NCBI GenBank assembly: GCA_026168455.1
Contig: CM047426.1
Coordinates: 31,927,058 to 31,991,057, forward strand
DNA: 64,000 nt
From: Theocolax elegans
Taxonomy: Eukaryota > Arthropoda > Insecta > Hymenoptera > Cerocephalidae
Direction: 5' to 3'
A program made the translations under genes and the position numbers. The notes under the pieces are model-generated. The model ran no database searches, was not told where the DNA came from, and was given only the letters and a program-made list of their open reading frames with translations. Below, in pieces: positions 41,347 through 55,300 of the stretch (position 1 is its first letter; every line of letters begins with the position of its first letter).

Positions 41347-43838
41347 ATGAATCAACAACAGATCCTATTCGAACCTAACCTCAAATTTGCGTTGGAATTA
41401 AGGGAAGACTTGAAACCAAAATATTTTGATCAATGTGAAAAGGCGAAACTAAAATTGGGAAACATATCTTGTTTCATGAAAAATATGTATCACGAATATC
41501 AAAGTAAGTGCATTCCTTAGATGTTTATAATTATAATTTTGTTATACATAAATTGTTTAATTTTCCATAGATGTGAACAAAGCTAAAGATAACATTGCAA
41601 TTTCTTGCATTTACTAAAAAAAAGTACAAATATGGAAAATTTTTCAAATTTTAAATTATATTTCAACATATTGTTCATCTGTACATTATCATTAAACTGA
41701 TGAATTATAATAAATTAGAATTTATAAATAAAATTGTAATTGTATTTTATTTTTTTATTATTAAACAAACGAAATTTGTACTTGCAGAATTATTATCAGA
41801 TTTCATTGAAGTGTCTGTAACCAATGAAGAACTCAATCAAATTATTAATCAATTAAAGTCTAATCAACAGACAGAGTAAGTTAATAAATTAAATATTTGA
41901 TTATTTATTAAAAATATTGTATTAAAGTTTTGAAAAATTTATATTTTTTTTTACTTTTGTAATAATATTATTTGCAAACTTAATATAAGTATATTATATA
42001 CATTTACAAAGTTAAATGAAATTAATATTAATTGTAAATTAAATGGATTCTTGTAGGTTAACTCAGAAAGGTAAAACAGTATCAGAAGTTCACAATTGTC
42101 ACATATTACCAGAATTTTCAAATAATGACAAAAATGATGAAATTAATAGAAAAATGATTCAAACTGAAAATATTACTGAGTTAGTACCAATATTTTCATC
42201 TGATTTTAACTCAGATATCGAAGATGGAATTTGTGAAAAGTGTAAATCACCACCACCATCAGTAATAAATTCTCCATTAAAAGTACAGAATAGTCCAATT
42301 TTGAGTAAACGTAACAAGAATAATATGAAAAAAATTAATTCATCAATGTCTAACACTTCATTATATTCTACAACTTCTAGTAATGACAGCAAAATTAATT
42401 TATCAAACAATACATTTGATAAAAACATTGACTCGGATATCGAGTCAGATAAAGAAACTGTAATGGAAACTAACAAAAAACCGTTAAAATCAATTGAAAA
42501 CACTTATATTTCTACATCAAATAGTCAAGAGAGAAATAAAGATCACAAAGTCTTAGGAGTTTCTAAAACTAATTTTGGTAAAAGTAATTTTTCTGACAGT
42601 GGAAAGAGATTTAGACAGACAACATTAACTTTGACTAAAGCTATTCCAGTAATAGATATCAGTAAAGCTGATTCCAATGAATCTTATTGTGATAAAAACT
42701 ATAAAGTATCTAAGGTAAATAATGCATGGACTGAAACTTCTTGTTCTAATGAATTTCCTAATAGAAATATGTATAAAGCAGACCAAGAATTGAGTCAAAT
42801 TACAAAACTAAATGAACCAAACATTAAAGAAAATAATAAAACAATTGGTGACTCTGATAAGTATTATAAGTCAACATGTAAAAAACACTGTTTAACTGGA
42901 AATGATGATGAATCAGTAGAAACAAGTCCAATCCATGAAAGTGATAAATCAAAATTAAGAAATAAACTTAATTTTAAACAAAAGGAATCTTTCAAGATTA
43001 ATGTAAAAACACCAAAAGAAATAAATAACGAAATTACAACTGATGTAAAAAAAGAACATAAAAAATATTTTTTTGCTTGTGGAACAGGGGGTGACAAGTT
43101 GAATGAAAAACGCAATACTAATTTGTCTATCTCTAAGGATAAATCATCTAAAAAGTTATTTGATAAAACAACTTTAACCAATGAAACATATTTTTCACCA
43201 GCTGAAAGACTTACAAATAGAAATATTTCTAATTGTGAAGAAAATAAATCAGACTTTGAAGATGACACAAAATGTCGAACTCCTCCATCAAAAAAGATGT
43301 TACTAGACAGTTTTGATATGTAAATATTTCTATGTTTTAGTGCAATTGTAAGTTATTGCGTATATATATTATGTAATAATACTGTTATTATCTTATACTT
43401 CCAGAGTACCTCAAAAAAAAGAAGGAAGTCCAAATTATGCTTACAAGGAAGCCGCTGTGAGAAATAAAAATGAAAGAGCACAATTACCAGGATGGAGTTG
43501 TCGAGACTGTGATATGGTAATTTTTAAATATTTATACCTAAATCTTTTTTAAATATGAAAATATTAATGTTTTTATAAAGACAAAAATTTATTTTGAAAT
43601 AATTAATTTTAGTGGTACGGACACTTACCAGAGAATGAAAGAAGGAAACGAAAAAATCAGTGTTCTAAACACAGAGGAAAATACAAGGCTGATGTTCTTA
43701 CACCAGACAGTATGTTAAATATTTAACAGAAATGTTTTTTGTTTTTTATAGGATAATAAATTATATTATTATTTTACAGGTTTCTGGAATCCTGTTTTTG
43801 ATGACACAAATAACTCATCCTCATCTGATGAGGATTAA
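41347..43838 (+). CDS. CtIP: CtIP / RBBP8-like DNA end-resection factor
   Basis: Six coding exons (41347-41503, 41788-41875, 42057-43319, 43405-43516, 43613-43709, 43780-43838) encode 591 residues. CtIP/Sae2 proteins stimulate MRE11-RAD50-NBS1 to start DNA end resection for homologous recombination, in the nucleus. The N-terminal ~80 residues are helical and charged (coiled-coil-like, as in the tetramerisation region). The central ~420 residues, one exon, are Asn/Ser/Lys-rich and unconserved-looking. The C-terminal SAE2 domain is clear: GWSCRDCDMWYG with CxxC at 535-538, ERRKRKNQCSKHR (557-561), then LTPDSFW, in which T570 is the expected CDK site. The protein ends in an acidic SSSSDED. The ATG is the first in frame after the preceding gene's tail. 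Assignment rests on the C-terminus; shorter than human CtIP, as in other insects. Confidence 0.9.
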
Positions 43839-46333
43839 TTGTGTTTCCTTCCATAATATCTGTACATAAAATGTAGTTTAAAGTATTTATGAATTCATCT
43901 ATTTAGTGCCTTATAACGTGTCTTAATGAAAGTAATTTTGTATTCGATGATTTGTACTATATTTAGATCATAGAAGTAAAAATGTATTTTATATTTACGA
44001 GTAGAAAATGTGTAAGATGCGTAAGTAACTTGTATATTAACATAAACATTGTTTACATATAGAAAGACTCATTTTGAACATAGATTGATTTATTCTTTTA
44101 CAACATATATTATACTCTCCAGTAACATAGAATATAGTTTTCTTTTTATAAGTATAGATACATCATTCTGGTTTACACAAAAATATATAATCTATTTGCA
44201 AGTCGATGTCAAAAAAGGCTAAGCAAACTCATTAAGTTCAGTAAAAATTTTCTTGTTTCTCAATATTCAGACCATAATTTACCAATCACTGAGTGAAATA
44301 TGCAATTCGTTACAGTTTGTTATATCACAAAAATATTTAGAAAGCTAAAATATTACTTAAAATAAATATTTCAATCGCAACAACTAAAAAAGAAATAGTT
44401 TTAATAGTACTTAAATAACATTTTTTGTAATTTTCAAAAATCTGAAACATACATAAATTATTGAATAATTCAGTTTATACATTTGTGTACAATGAATTGT
44501 GAATTAAATTTCTTATCTCTTAAAAAATCAATTATAAATTGATCGCACTGCACAATAATCCAAATATTTTCACATAAAAAGCAAGCCAACCAAATGGTAG
44601 GCTGGTACCATTAGGCCAGCATTAAATTTCAATCATCTAAATTACTAATTAAATAAGTCTTTTTGTTTGAAAATGTTATTCACTGACATGTTTTATATTA
44701 TACACTACAATCAGAGACTATTTTGTTTTCGATACTTGAAAAATATGTTCATTAATTTAAAGTTTAGTTATTCTTGAGTTTAAGTATATGTTACCTTTAC
44801 TTTTGATTTAATTTATATTTTTAGGTAAACAAATCTTTGTACAGTTAAGATTCTATAAACAAGTATGTGAATATAAAGGAATTTTTACATAAAATGAAAT
44901 ATAGAATATTACAAGGTAGTTATCGTCATGGTCCTTACTTAGGATATATACATTTACGCATGGACATATTTATTTCATATCTTATACCTTTGACATTTGT
45001 TATATACCACATAATAAAATATTTATCAATGACTTTAGTATACTTTCATATAATAGAATATAATAACATTTATTTATAATATTACATAGATCTCCCGAAA
45101 AAATTAAAATTTATACGTTGAAATAACATATATCGTCGAGTGTCCTTACATTTTTAATAATTGCACCGAGTAGTACATAACATTCAGCCTAGAAATTGTG
45201 CAGCTCGATCATGACCCGTAGGGTATGTAGTCAAATCGATTCATTTCTCGAGGATCGTCTCGATTAATTATAATTTCTGTTTTTTTTTATATATTTTTAT
45301 TAAATCCAGCGCAACTTTGCGTGGCCCGAGTCTACTGCTCTCGTACTGAAAGTTACGCAGCGACATGATTTGTCAAATGAAATGATAATGAAGAAAATTA
45401 TCGTAGGTATGGTTATTATCAAAAGATAAGAATCTTTTGATTTTATTCATTTTTTCTTATTTTGTTAATCATATTTTTATCTAGGCCTTTATGATGATCA
45501 ATGTAACTAAACTGATTCGTAGTGCATCGACTAAGAATTGAATGTAATAAATTCAGTTTATTGGTTACGATATGCATCGAAAATGAATGATATCTACCTC
45601 ATGTAAACTTATATTGTGAAAATAGCCATATGTAAATTCATTACGTTAAATATTTATCGTTATATGACAATCGTCAATTTTAACTGTACACAGTGATTAT
45701 TAGTGCGTATATAATCTCAATTGACGAGAATATAAATTAACCAAGGACTATGCATTCCTAATTGTTGCATAAAAATTTATAAAATTTAAACGAATAGTTT
45801 TTAGACTGGGTTATGTTGTACACACAATAATAATAACTATGACAAATTTCCAGAAAGCAATAGTCAAAATATTTTCAAGATTAAGTCGTTAAAATTATAC
45901 ATACACATCATCCAGACAGCTGATAAATCAAGTATATATAAGTACGCATAAATAAATTGAAACTAAAACATTTTTTCAAACTGCTCAAAACAGATACCTA
46001 AGGAGCAAGTTAGCTGAATTTGAAGCGGGTACGTCCCTTGATCTTCCTCTATCTAGAGAATTATGAAAATTAAGAATCCCAAGTGTGTCTCTGTGTGTGG
46101 GTGCGCGCGCGCGTGAGTAATATGACATTGAACAATAAATATGACAATGATAATTATAATGATAATAAATATATATAATATTACACGTAATAATAAGTAA
46201 TATAATATTCTCTGAAACTATCTCGAAAAATAATGATATAGAATAAATATAGAATAATGATATAGAAAAAAAAAACTAGTTGCTGTCTGGTTTAATTTTG
46301 AGCTACATTCGCAAGATATAAGCCTCCAGAAGT
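43839..46333. other. CtIP-IA-2 convergent 3' region
   Basis: AT-rich interval holding the 3' untranslated regions of two convergent genes. A CG-containing patch at 45180-45370 stands out and includes a small hairpin. A GC/GT-rich run (gtgcgcgcgcgcgtg) lies near 46091. No coding exon was found. Confidence 0.5.
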
Positions 46334-49300
46334 TCATTTATCGGACTTTGAAACCGACTGATTCGTTTTCTCGGTCGATTTCTCAGCTATGATGGGAAGA
46401 GATTTTAGGATTGCGTGGACCTCTTCAGCTACGGCAATCAAGACGAACTCAAATTGTTGTTTGGTAGCAACCATACCAGCGCGTTGATCTCGTATGTGCT
46501 CGAGGGTAGCAGCAATATCGATTTCTTTCGTGCCTTTAGACATGCGATTTAGTACCATGTCTATCAAACAGTAAGTTCCAGTGCGTCCTGCTCCATCACT
46601 GTTCAAGTATCAATTTAAATTTTTATTAGTTAACGATACATACAAATATTGTTGGGCTACATATGAAACTTTCATCGTATATCAATCAATCGATATATTT
46701 TCCTATACGACGAACTGATCTAATCTTTTTAAAGGGATGCCATAGTCAAATTTTACCCTTCATATACATTATTAACCAATGTAAACAAATAATTCAATTG
46801 AGTATAATTTCAAAAATACTTTTTCAAACACTATAATATTTTATAAATTATAATTCAATTCTTTGTTTAGCTCGGTTGATAAGGTAGAAAGAATAAAAGT
46901 TTACTTCGGAACCCACTTGGTATAGATGTTCAAGGGTTCTACATGCATAAATTAAAAATCCGTGGAATGCAACAAAATTGTTATAGATTATTAATTAATA
47001 CATAACACATCTCTAAAAAAATCCCATTGGTTACGACCAAATAAGAAAATAAAAGCTATTAAAAAATAGAATACATAGCTCATATGAAATTGCAATGTTT
47101 TCTCAGCGAAAATGACATTGTTACTCTGCACATAATCCTGTGATTTTAACACAAAATTAGAGGCTGAATGTTTAGATTTTACGGTTTCTAATGACGTATC
47201 AAAATGTACGTCTTGTCAAATAAGTATTCCAAAAATATATTTAATGATAAAGTGGGGAACGTCCGTGCATGCAGATTATGCTCACTCCGGCACCACATCA
47301 GCTGATTTAAGTAGATGCGTGTGTGCATACATAGTAATATCACTGCTTTAATCAACTAATTGTATTTATTAAGAATTAATTTTTTTTGCTTTGATGAATA
47401 ATTATTAATTATAACATTTAACATATTAAAAATTAAAAGTAACACTTATTTAATTATAAAGTAACGTCTGGACCACCTCAAAAAAATTAGATCAGTTCAT
47501 ATATCTATACTACGTACCTAGATGTTCTATAGATTAAGAAAATTATTCAATTTTTCAAATATCAAAATTGATATTTGAATCATAAATTTATTTCATTCGA
47601 AAGCAGATTATCTATAATCTTATTCTACATTACCAAGCGATTAAATTGTAATGAGTAAACATTATTAAATAATTATTTTAATAATGAATAAAGTAAGTCA
47701 GTGAAATTCTGAATTTCTTATTAAAAAAATCTTATGTTGTAAGATTGTTTATAAAGGGCATCACTAGTGGACGATTATTTCCAACAACTCGTAATTACCT
47801 GCAGTGAACAATAATTGGACATGATCTGCCCCGGTAGGATTTGTTGATTTTACGACGGAACTCGAGTAGAGCCTTGGTGGATTTGGGTACACCGTTGTGC
47901 GGCCAAGTGAGGAAGTGGAATTGCGTTACAGTACGCGTTTCACCTGTACCCAAATTCTTGAGATAGAATGATCGCACGAGATAGTCGTCGCACCAGATGT
48001 GTTCCGAGACGAGATGTACTTCGTAAATATGATACAATTCGGAGCCTTCGTCAGGCCAATAACGATGACACATATTTTGGCCTTCCTCGGTCAACATTAC
48101 AATGACCACGCTACCTTGCTCCCAAACTAGTTGCCAAAAGTCCGCGGTTGTCTGTGGCATCGGTCCCTGCGTTGCTATGTAAGCTGGATTTCGTGGATCG
48201 TGGTCGGTCTGGTGTAACATACATGTCATTTCCATTTTATTTTCAGTCATTTATTTTTTTCACTTCATGCCATATTTAGTTCTTATAATTTTAAGCTTTG
48301 TTGTGCGCAACTGCGATGCTTACAATAAATTCTTGATGCTATTCTACACATGACTCATTTGATAATTTCTATGTAGATAATATTACATATATACTATCTT
48401 ATTAAATATGACATGAACATGTTTATATAAATAATTAAGCTATTAGATAATTTTAACTGAAAATTTATTAAATTATATACTTCATTATTTAATTTGTATA
48501 AACCTTAACATTATAATAAATTGTTAGTTGGTACGTAAATACTAAAACTATAAGTCTACATGTATTATAAGCTTTATTATAGTGTTATTTTAGAAGCTGC
48601 ACAAGCTTTGCAAGTTTTGGCAGGGAGCGGTTCGTGTACCCAATAATTAAGCATATTGAGTATGCAGTAAAAAAATTGGGAGTTAGTTTTGTGTAAAATA
48701 TGAATTAAAATAAAATGTAAAACCGGTACACAACGGTACATAATTCTCAATTTTTTACTGTAAAAATCTTAGGTGCGGAAATCGCCTACTGTCCAATTTT
48801 TGATTGGCGCATAACATGCTGTTTTCTGGCATTTTAAAATTTATGTAATTTAATTATAAGTCTATGGTTTAATAAGCACATAACATTCTGATGTCTGCAT
48901 GCCGCTTCTAGTGCCATTTATAGACTTACCGACTTCTGATTTCGCAATGCAGCATCCGTCAAGACAATCAATTAATTCGTTTCTCTTTTTAAATAAATAA
49001 TTTAATTTACAACTACATTTATTAAATGCCAGATTTCATGCAAAGAAATTAATAAAAATAAAGCAATTTAATCAGAGAATTTAGCAATAATTTAGTTATT
49101 ACGAAGTGTTATGCAAATAATTAAAGTTAATAGACAGATCGATATTATAATAATTGTTATTGTAATATACTTACAATTGTTGAAGCATTAATGTAGTCAG
49201 AATTGTTCAAATTAGCCAAATCATTCAGAATTACTCTGGAGTGATCGTAAGGAAGTGCCGATCCTGGTCGATTACATTTACTATTTCCTTCAGCTTCTGC

Positions 49301-52300
49301 GACAGCCGTTGAACACGGCTCAGCTTCATACGCGCAGACAGCTGCCCATTCTTCATCAAGTTTTTCTTGATTTTTCAAATGATCTTCCATATATGACTAA
49401 ACATCATTTGTATTATAATTATTATTGTTCAACGCACAATTTTAATATTTTATGAAAATAGATAATTTATAAATTATAATGTCATTTTGATCTATTTAAA
49501 AAATTACTAATTAATACGGAAGAAATCGTTATTTATTTAAACAGAGAGTAACGGGATGTCGGAGTCAAAAATGATCGTTTTTATATTTTTTTTAAATAAA
49601 ATAATTCATTTTTTTAAAAATCCTGAACGGCAGGCCTTTATGCATGTTTTAAACAATATACCCAAATTTTTCCAAATTCTGAAATTGATTATTGGGTTGG
49701 AAGATTACGCCTTTTCGACTAAAAATTACCAACCATAATGTGTTTATTCAATTATTATTAATAAAAATTATTTTCACTTAAGAAATCAATCATTCAGGTC
49801 CTCCCTTATGTTTTAACATGTCAGTATGAATTTTTTCAGATTTTTAATTTAATATTTTTGATACAATTTTTGAGTTGAAAGATGTTGATTCTTAAAATTA
49901 TTTAAGGAATTTAAATCTTTTAATTTTTTAACAAGTAACAACTGAAATTTAACATTGAAAAATTAATAAAAAACATAAGTTATTGTACATAATACAAATC
50001 AACGCGACTAATTATTTTTTTTAAATTATTTTTGTTTCAGTGTTTAATATAATAATGATATATGATCATTAAATTATTGTACTTGATATTGAAACCTTTG
50101 TAAAAACTGAATGAAACTCGCACTTATGCAATTTATATTACTTATATATGTATAAATTGACACAATTGCAAAATGTAATATTACCAGAACAACGTGACCA
50201 GTAGCTATATCCATATTTGTAACCTGAGGCTCCTCACTCCAAGAAGATGTACTTGACCTGTTAGATTCACTCCTGCCGGATTCGATTAAACGACCAAAAT
50301 CGAACGCTTTAGGCGACTCGGACAGCTTATCCGATTGTTTTGCTTGCATCCGTGCTCGACACAGTTCCTGATAGTCCTTAGATGCTTCTGGGTCTGGAGT
50401 ACGTAATCCAGCTAGTTTCGCCCTTGATTTAGCATGTCGTCGTGCAATTATTAGAATGACTATCGCTGCGGCACTAACCGCCGCTACACCTGCTGAGACT
50501 AGCGCACCAAACACGGTCGAGCTCATCTCACTATTATTTGCCACCTCCAACATTGCAGGAAGCTTCGCCTATATTTAATATTTTAAATATTTTCAACTGT
50601 TTAAAATTAATTAACTACAAATATAATTGAGTATTCACAAAATATTCACAGAAATATAAGGAAAAATAATAGTTACACCACAATGTAATACAATATTTGC
50701 ATAAATAAACATTTTTTCATCTTATATGACACGTATATTTAACAATTCAGATTTTCAAATTCGGAAATTACAGTAAACATACAATTTCTCTCTTTTTATA
50801 TTTTGGATTAAATACCATATTTAAAACTAATTACTGTTTACGGAGAGAAAAATAAAGGAAAAGTAAAGGTAGTATTAAAAAGAACAAAAATAACATAAAA
50901 TTATACTAGTCCCGACTAATCCACTTGTTGATTAAATTCAGTAACCTCTTGCGTGTCGGAGTTTGCATTAAGAACTTTAACCAAATACTCACTTAAAAGC
51001 AGAACCTGGGAAATATCCGGATGCTCGGAAGAAACGGATATTTTCTTAAAACTTGCAATTAATGAATAATAAAAAAATGTTTACGGTTATATTTGTGTAT
51101 AATATTATAGAATTCTCATTTTATACAAGTATCTGAAAAAACTATCCGTCGGATACTTTTATAAAATGAGTATTATGAATTGTTGATTAAACACAAACAT
51201 GCCTGAAAAATTTTTTGTACTTTAATTGCATATTTTAAAAAAATATTCATTTTCCCGAGTATCCCTCTATACTTCCCAGGATCTATTTGAAAGCCAAACC
51301 AAATAAATATATTAATTTAAATTTAACAATATATATTTGTATTTATAATGTATAAAGGTTCGAGTTGCTTGAATACAAAAAAATTAAAGAAATATCTCTA
51401 TGTGTGTGCTTATAATAAATCTGCAAGGTTATACATAAATTGGAATTTCTATTTTCTTTACTTTTTGTTGATGCAATCTAATTAATAAAATGAGTGTACT
51501 GGTAAGCAATTAAAACATTAGTTTATGATGTAAATCATACATTTAAAATTCACAAAGTGTATACTTAATGTTTGCACAGCCAACAACAAAATCAAGGAAA
51601 TACATTTAAAGACGTTGGTCAATGTACGCATAGCGTTTGAGGGAGAGAGAGAGGCGATGCGCACGTATTCAGATCCGTACACATGCACGTGTCGCGTATT
51701 ATGTTTGTTATATACTAGCAGAAGTTAACCTAATGTACATTCAAAATCTTATATTTCAAATACATAAGCTGAATGTATTTTGGGTAATGTATTTTGGTAT
51801 ATTAATTTTGAGTTTATTATTTTTATATTCTATTGCAGTTAAATATTAGTATATTTTAAAATATTAATTCAGTTTTATATTATATAATTTATAACAAACA
51901 TTGCATGATCATTAAATCTGTTAAAAGTATGATATTTTTTAAAAGGGTTTATGACCATAAAGCTCATTAGCAAAATGTTAAAAATATCTAACAGGATATA
52001 AATATTAAATTATAATGAAAATATATTAAATAAATTATTATAAACTTAAACAAACAGCTGGAAATTTGCTGGGAATTTCATAATCAGAAGTTCCGATCCT
52101 TGAAATAAAATGAAAAGAAGAAAAATATTACATTTATTAAAGTTTAATTTATTTTTAAAGTTTTACCGTGTCACCGATGCCAGCCCGAATCACTTCGAGA
52201 TTAAGTTCCTTGCGCAATTCACTACGTATACCATCTGTCAGATAATTAAGTTTTAAATTATCATTCACATCAAACGACAATTTTAAATGAAATTTTATGT

Positions 52301-55300
52301 ATATTACTTACCAATTTTATTAACAATATCTGTAGCATTATAATTTTTGCTATTTTTAGGTACCTTGAATGTAATTTCTGCTCTTCCAACGCGAATATCT
52401 TTCAACTCGTGTGGTTGAAGTCCAAGTAAGGAGCCAATCTTTAATTAAAAGTTATAGTTTACATTAAATTTAAGATACATACAAAATAATGCGAGAATTT
52501 ATAGAAAAATTAGAAAAAGTAAACTTCGATTGTAAAAGTCTGTTATGTTCCAAGGGTATATATTAGATAACATTAAATGGAATTATAATACTTAAAATTA
52601 TGTTTTAACTACCATCCGCAAATTCGATTTTGCACGCGCTGTTTAAAAATTAGCACGTAAAATTTAGCTTTATACATGTCGCATTAAAATACGCTGTACG
52701 CTACATTCTGTTCGCTTGGGCGCAAACGTTTACACGAGGCAAAATTTACTTTCTTGTACTTTTATCTTAATGTACTGTTTTATATAATGCAAATGCAATT
52801 TTCACGTTTTTATTAACTTTAGTTCACATAGTGACCGTTTCAGATACAAAAAATGTACACGTAAAAGAAAGAAACGAGCAAAGAAATAAAAAAATATTAT
52901 TCTTTCTTCCTTTTCCGATGACTATGGCCCGTTTTATACCTTTTTTAATATTTTAGTTAATTTATAACATAAAATAACTAAATGAAAATTATAAATAGAG
53001 CGACAAGCGAGTAAATGCTGATATAAATAAAAGCTCTACATTAGCACCGTCTAAAAGACTCAAAATGTACGTCATAGAACATGTGGTGCAAGCACCAAAG
53101 GCTGATCGAGTTATTTGACACGTGGGGTGCAGTATTTGCCTATGACTCGCAAAACTCATCCAGATTTGGCCCGTGCTTGCTTGCCTTTGACTCTTACTGT
53201 ATACGTTGCACTCGATTTACAGAAAGTTCAATTTACGCGTTTGGTACATAGTATACTATTATATGATTTCCACGTTACTATAAATAAATTTAATATGAAA
53301 AATATCATTAAAAGTATAAAAAGATAAAATTTAAAAAATATTAATATAAAGAGAATAGTAGTTTAATTAAACTACATGTATAAGATAACTATACGAAAAG
53401 TATTGAAGTAAATCAAGATTAAAGAGTTCTGCCGAATTGAAAATAGATACACGATATTTAGTATACAAATAAAATGTACTTAGTAGTATACCAACCAAGT
53501 TTACAACTCTTTCTCCTTCAGGCCAAGTATAAAATACTTGATTAAATTGTATATAGACATGATCCAAATCAACGTTTTCATATGTCGTTTGCGAATCAAT
53601 TAATTTAGAATTGTACATTTCTTTCTTCATTTGCGGCAAATACATTAGTACATTCTGTAAATTAATGTTGTTTATACAGTCTTTATGTAACTGGATTATA
53701 TCAATAGATATAGGAGTGTTTAAATATTAATTCAACTTACATCCTGATCGTCTTCGTCGTTGTTTTCCTCATCTGAAGCTGACCATTTTTTTTATTAATA
53801 AATATATTGTTTGAATATTAGACATCAAATTTTATTATTTTATAACTTACTGGTTGGAGTTTCAGTTTTAAATGCATAGTTATTAGTCGAAAATAATGGT
53901 CCAGGTTTCTTAACGTCCAATCGTTCCCGCCGTTTGAAACCTGCCATTTCCCGCCTCCACATCATGTCATCCAAGTCATTGTTCACAGATATATCCTCGT
54001 ATTCTTCTAATCAAAATAATAATAAGCAATAGAATAAGTATTTTCAATTTATTAGAAAATTCTATTTTAAACTTTGTGTAAGTTTACATTAAAAAACACA
54101 AAATAACTAATAGAAATTTATTTTCTTAAACTAGATAAAAAATATAATAATTGTAAAAATATATTTATACGTTTAAATACTGAAATAATTAAGTATAGTT
54201 ATGCAAATCTAAAAACATGATTAACCAAATATTTATAAAGATTTAGAAATTTTATAAGATGATTCTCGAATTGTTGTATAAGGAAAGCAATATTATCGTT
54301 ATAAATTGCTTCTAAATGTTTACATTAACATGTACGTAAGTTAAATTGCAATATTCAACCAGTTCTACGATAACCTAACTTGCGATGTATATAAATACTC
54401 ATATTTATTCAATTAACTTTTTTGCTTTTTATGTCTTTTTGTTAATTGATAGTAACTTGATAGCTTATACTTTATCGTTAGTCGAAATAAAAGAATATAC
54501 TTAAATTACTAAAGTTAATTATAACTTTGAAATTTTAATTTGCAATTATTTATCGTGCTGTAGAAACTACATATTTTACAGAAAATTGAAATCTGATGAA
54601 TTTTGACGGCAAGATGTTATCTTATGCACTTAGGTACTCTATACGTAATAGCTCTTAGAATTACGACATAATAAAGTTAATTATTTTTTAAAAACATTTT
54701 TATATTACATAAAATACATGATACACTTGATATAGTAAATAAATAAAAAATTATTTAAATATAAATATATATCTTTATTTATAAAGTGCAAAATGTTTAT
54801 TTGGCTTCAATAACGAAAAAATTTTGTGAATTTGCATTCCAAGAATTAGTACAGATACATCCAACCAAGCGCAATAAATTCAAGATGAGGTTTATCTTCA
54901 TTTAAATACTTTAAATCAATACGATTTTTCGATATTAAAATATAGAGTGACAGATATTTTTTACAATTTATTATATAGTAAAATTAGCTTATTTTATGGA
55001 AATTCGATATAATTCTTTACACCTCTGCAATTTATATAATTTTTTACAACCTTCGAATAGGTAAAATCATAATATAGTTTGAAATTCATCACAAGTAAAA
55101 TTTGATTAAATTAAATTTGATCCTGTTCCGAATTCCAGTCTAATGACATTTTTAAACAGTTATTATTTTCATTTTTAATTTCATTTTTAAATAAAAAATG
55201 TGAGGAAAATTAAAAAATTTATTGACATAACATAAATAAATGGAATTTTATTTTTATAATCTTTTATATAACTTTTTTAATTCTGATTTATTATATTATT

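Noticed and set aside
41571..41628. Possible cassette exon in CtIP intron 1
   Set aside because: It has a good acceptor, but in phase it reads a stop after about 16 codons. Exon 1 joins the next exon at 41788 cleanly. It could be a poison exon but nothing else supports it.
42159..42503. Long minus-strand frame opposite CtIP exon 3
   Set aside because: It is the antisense shadow of the AT-rich coding exon; splice phases and the SAE2 domain fix the plus strand.
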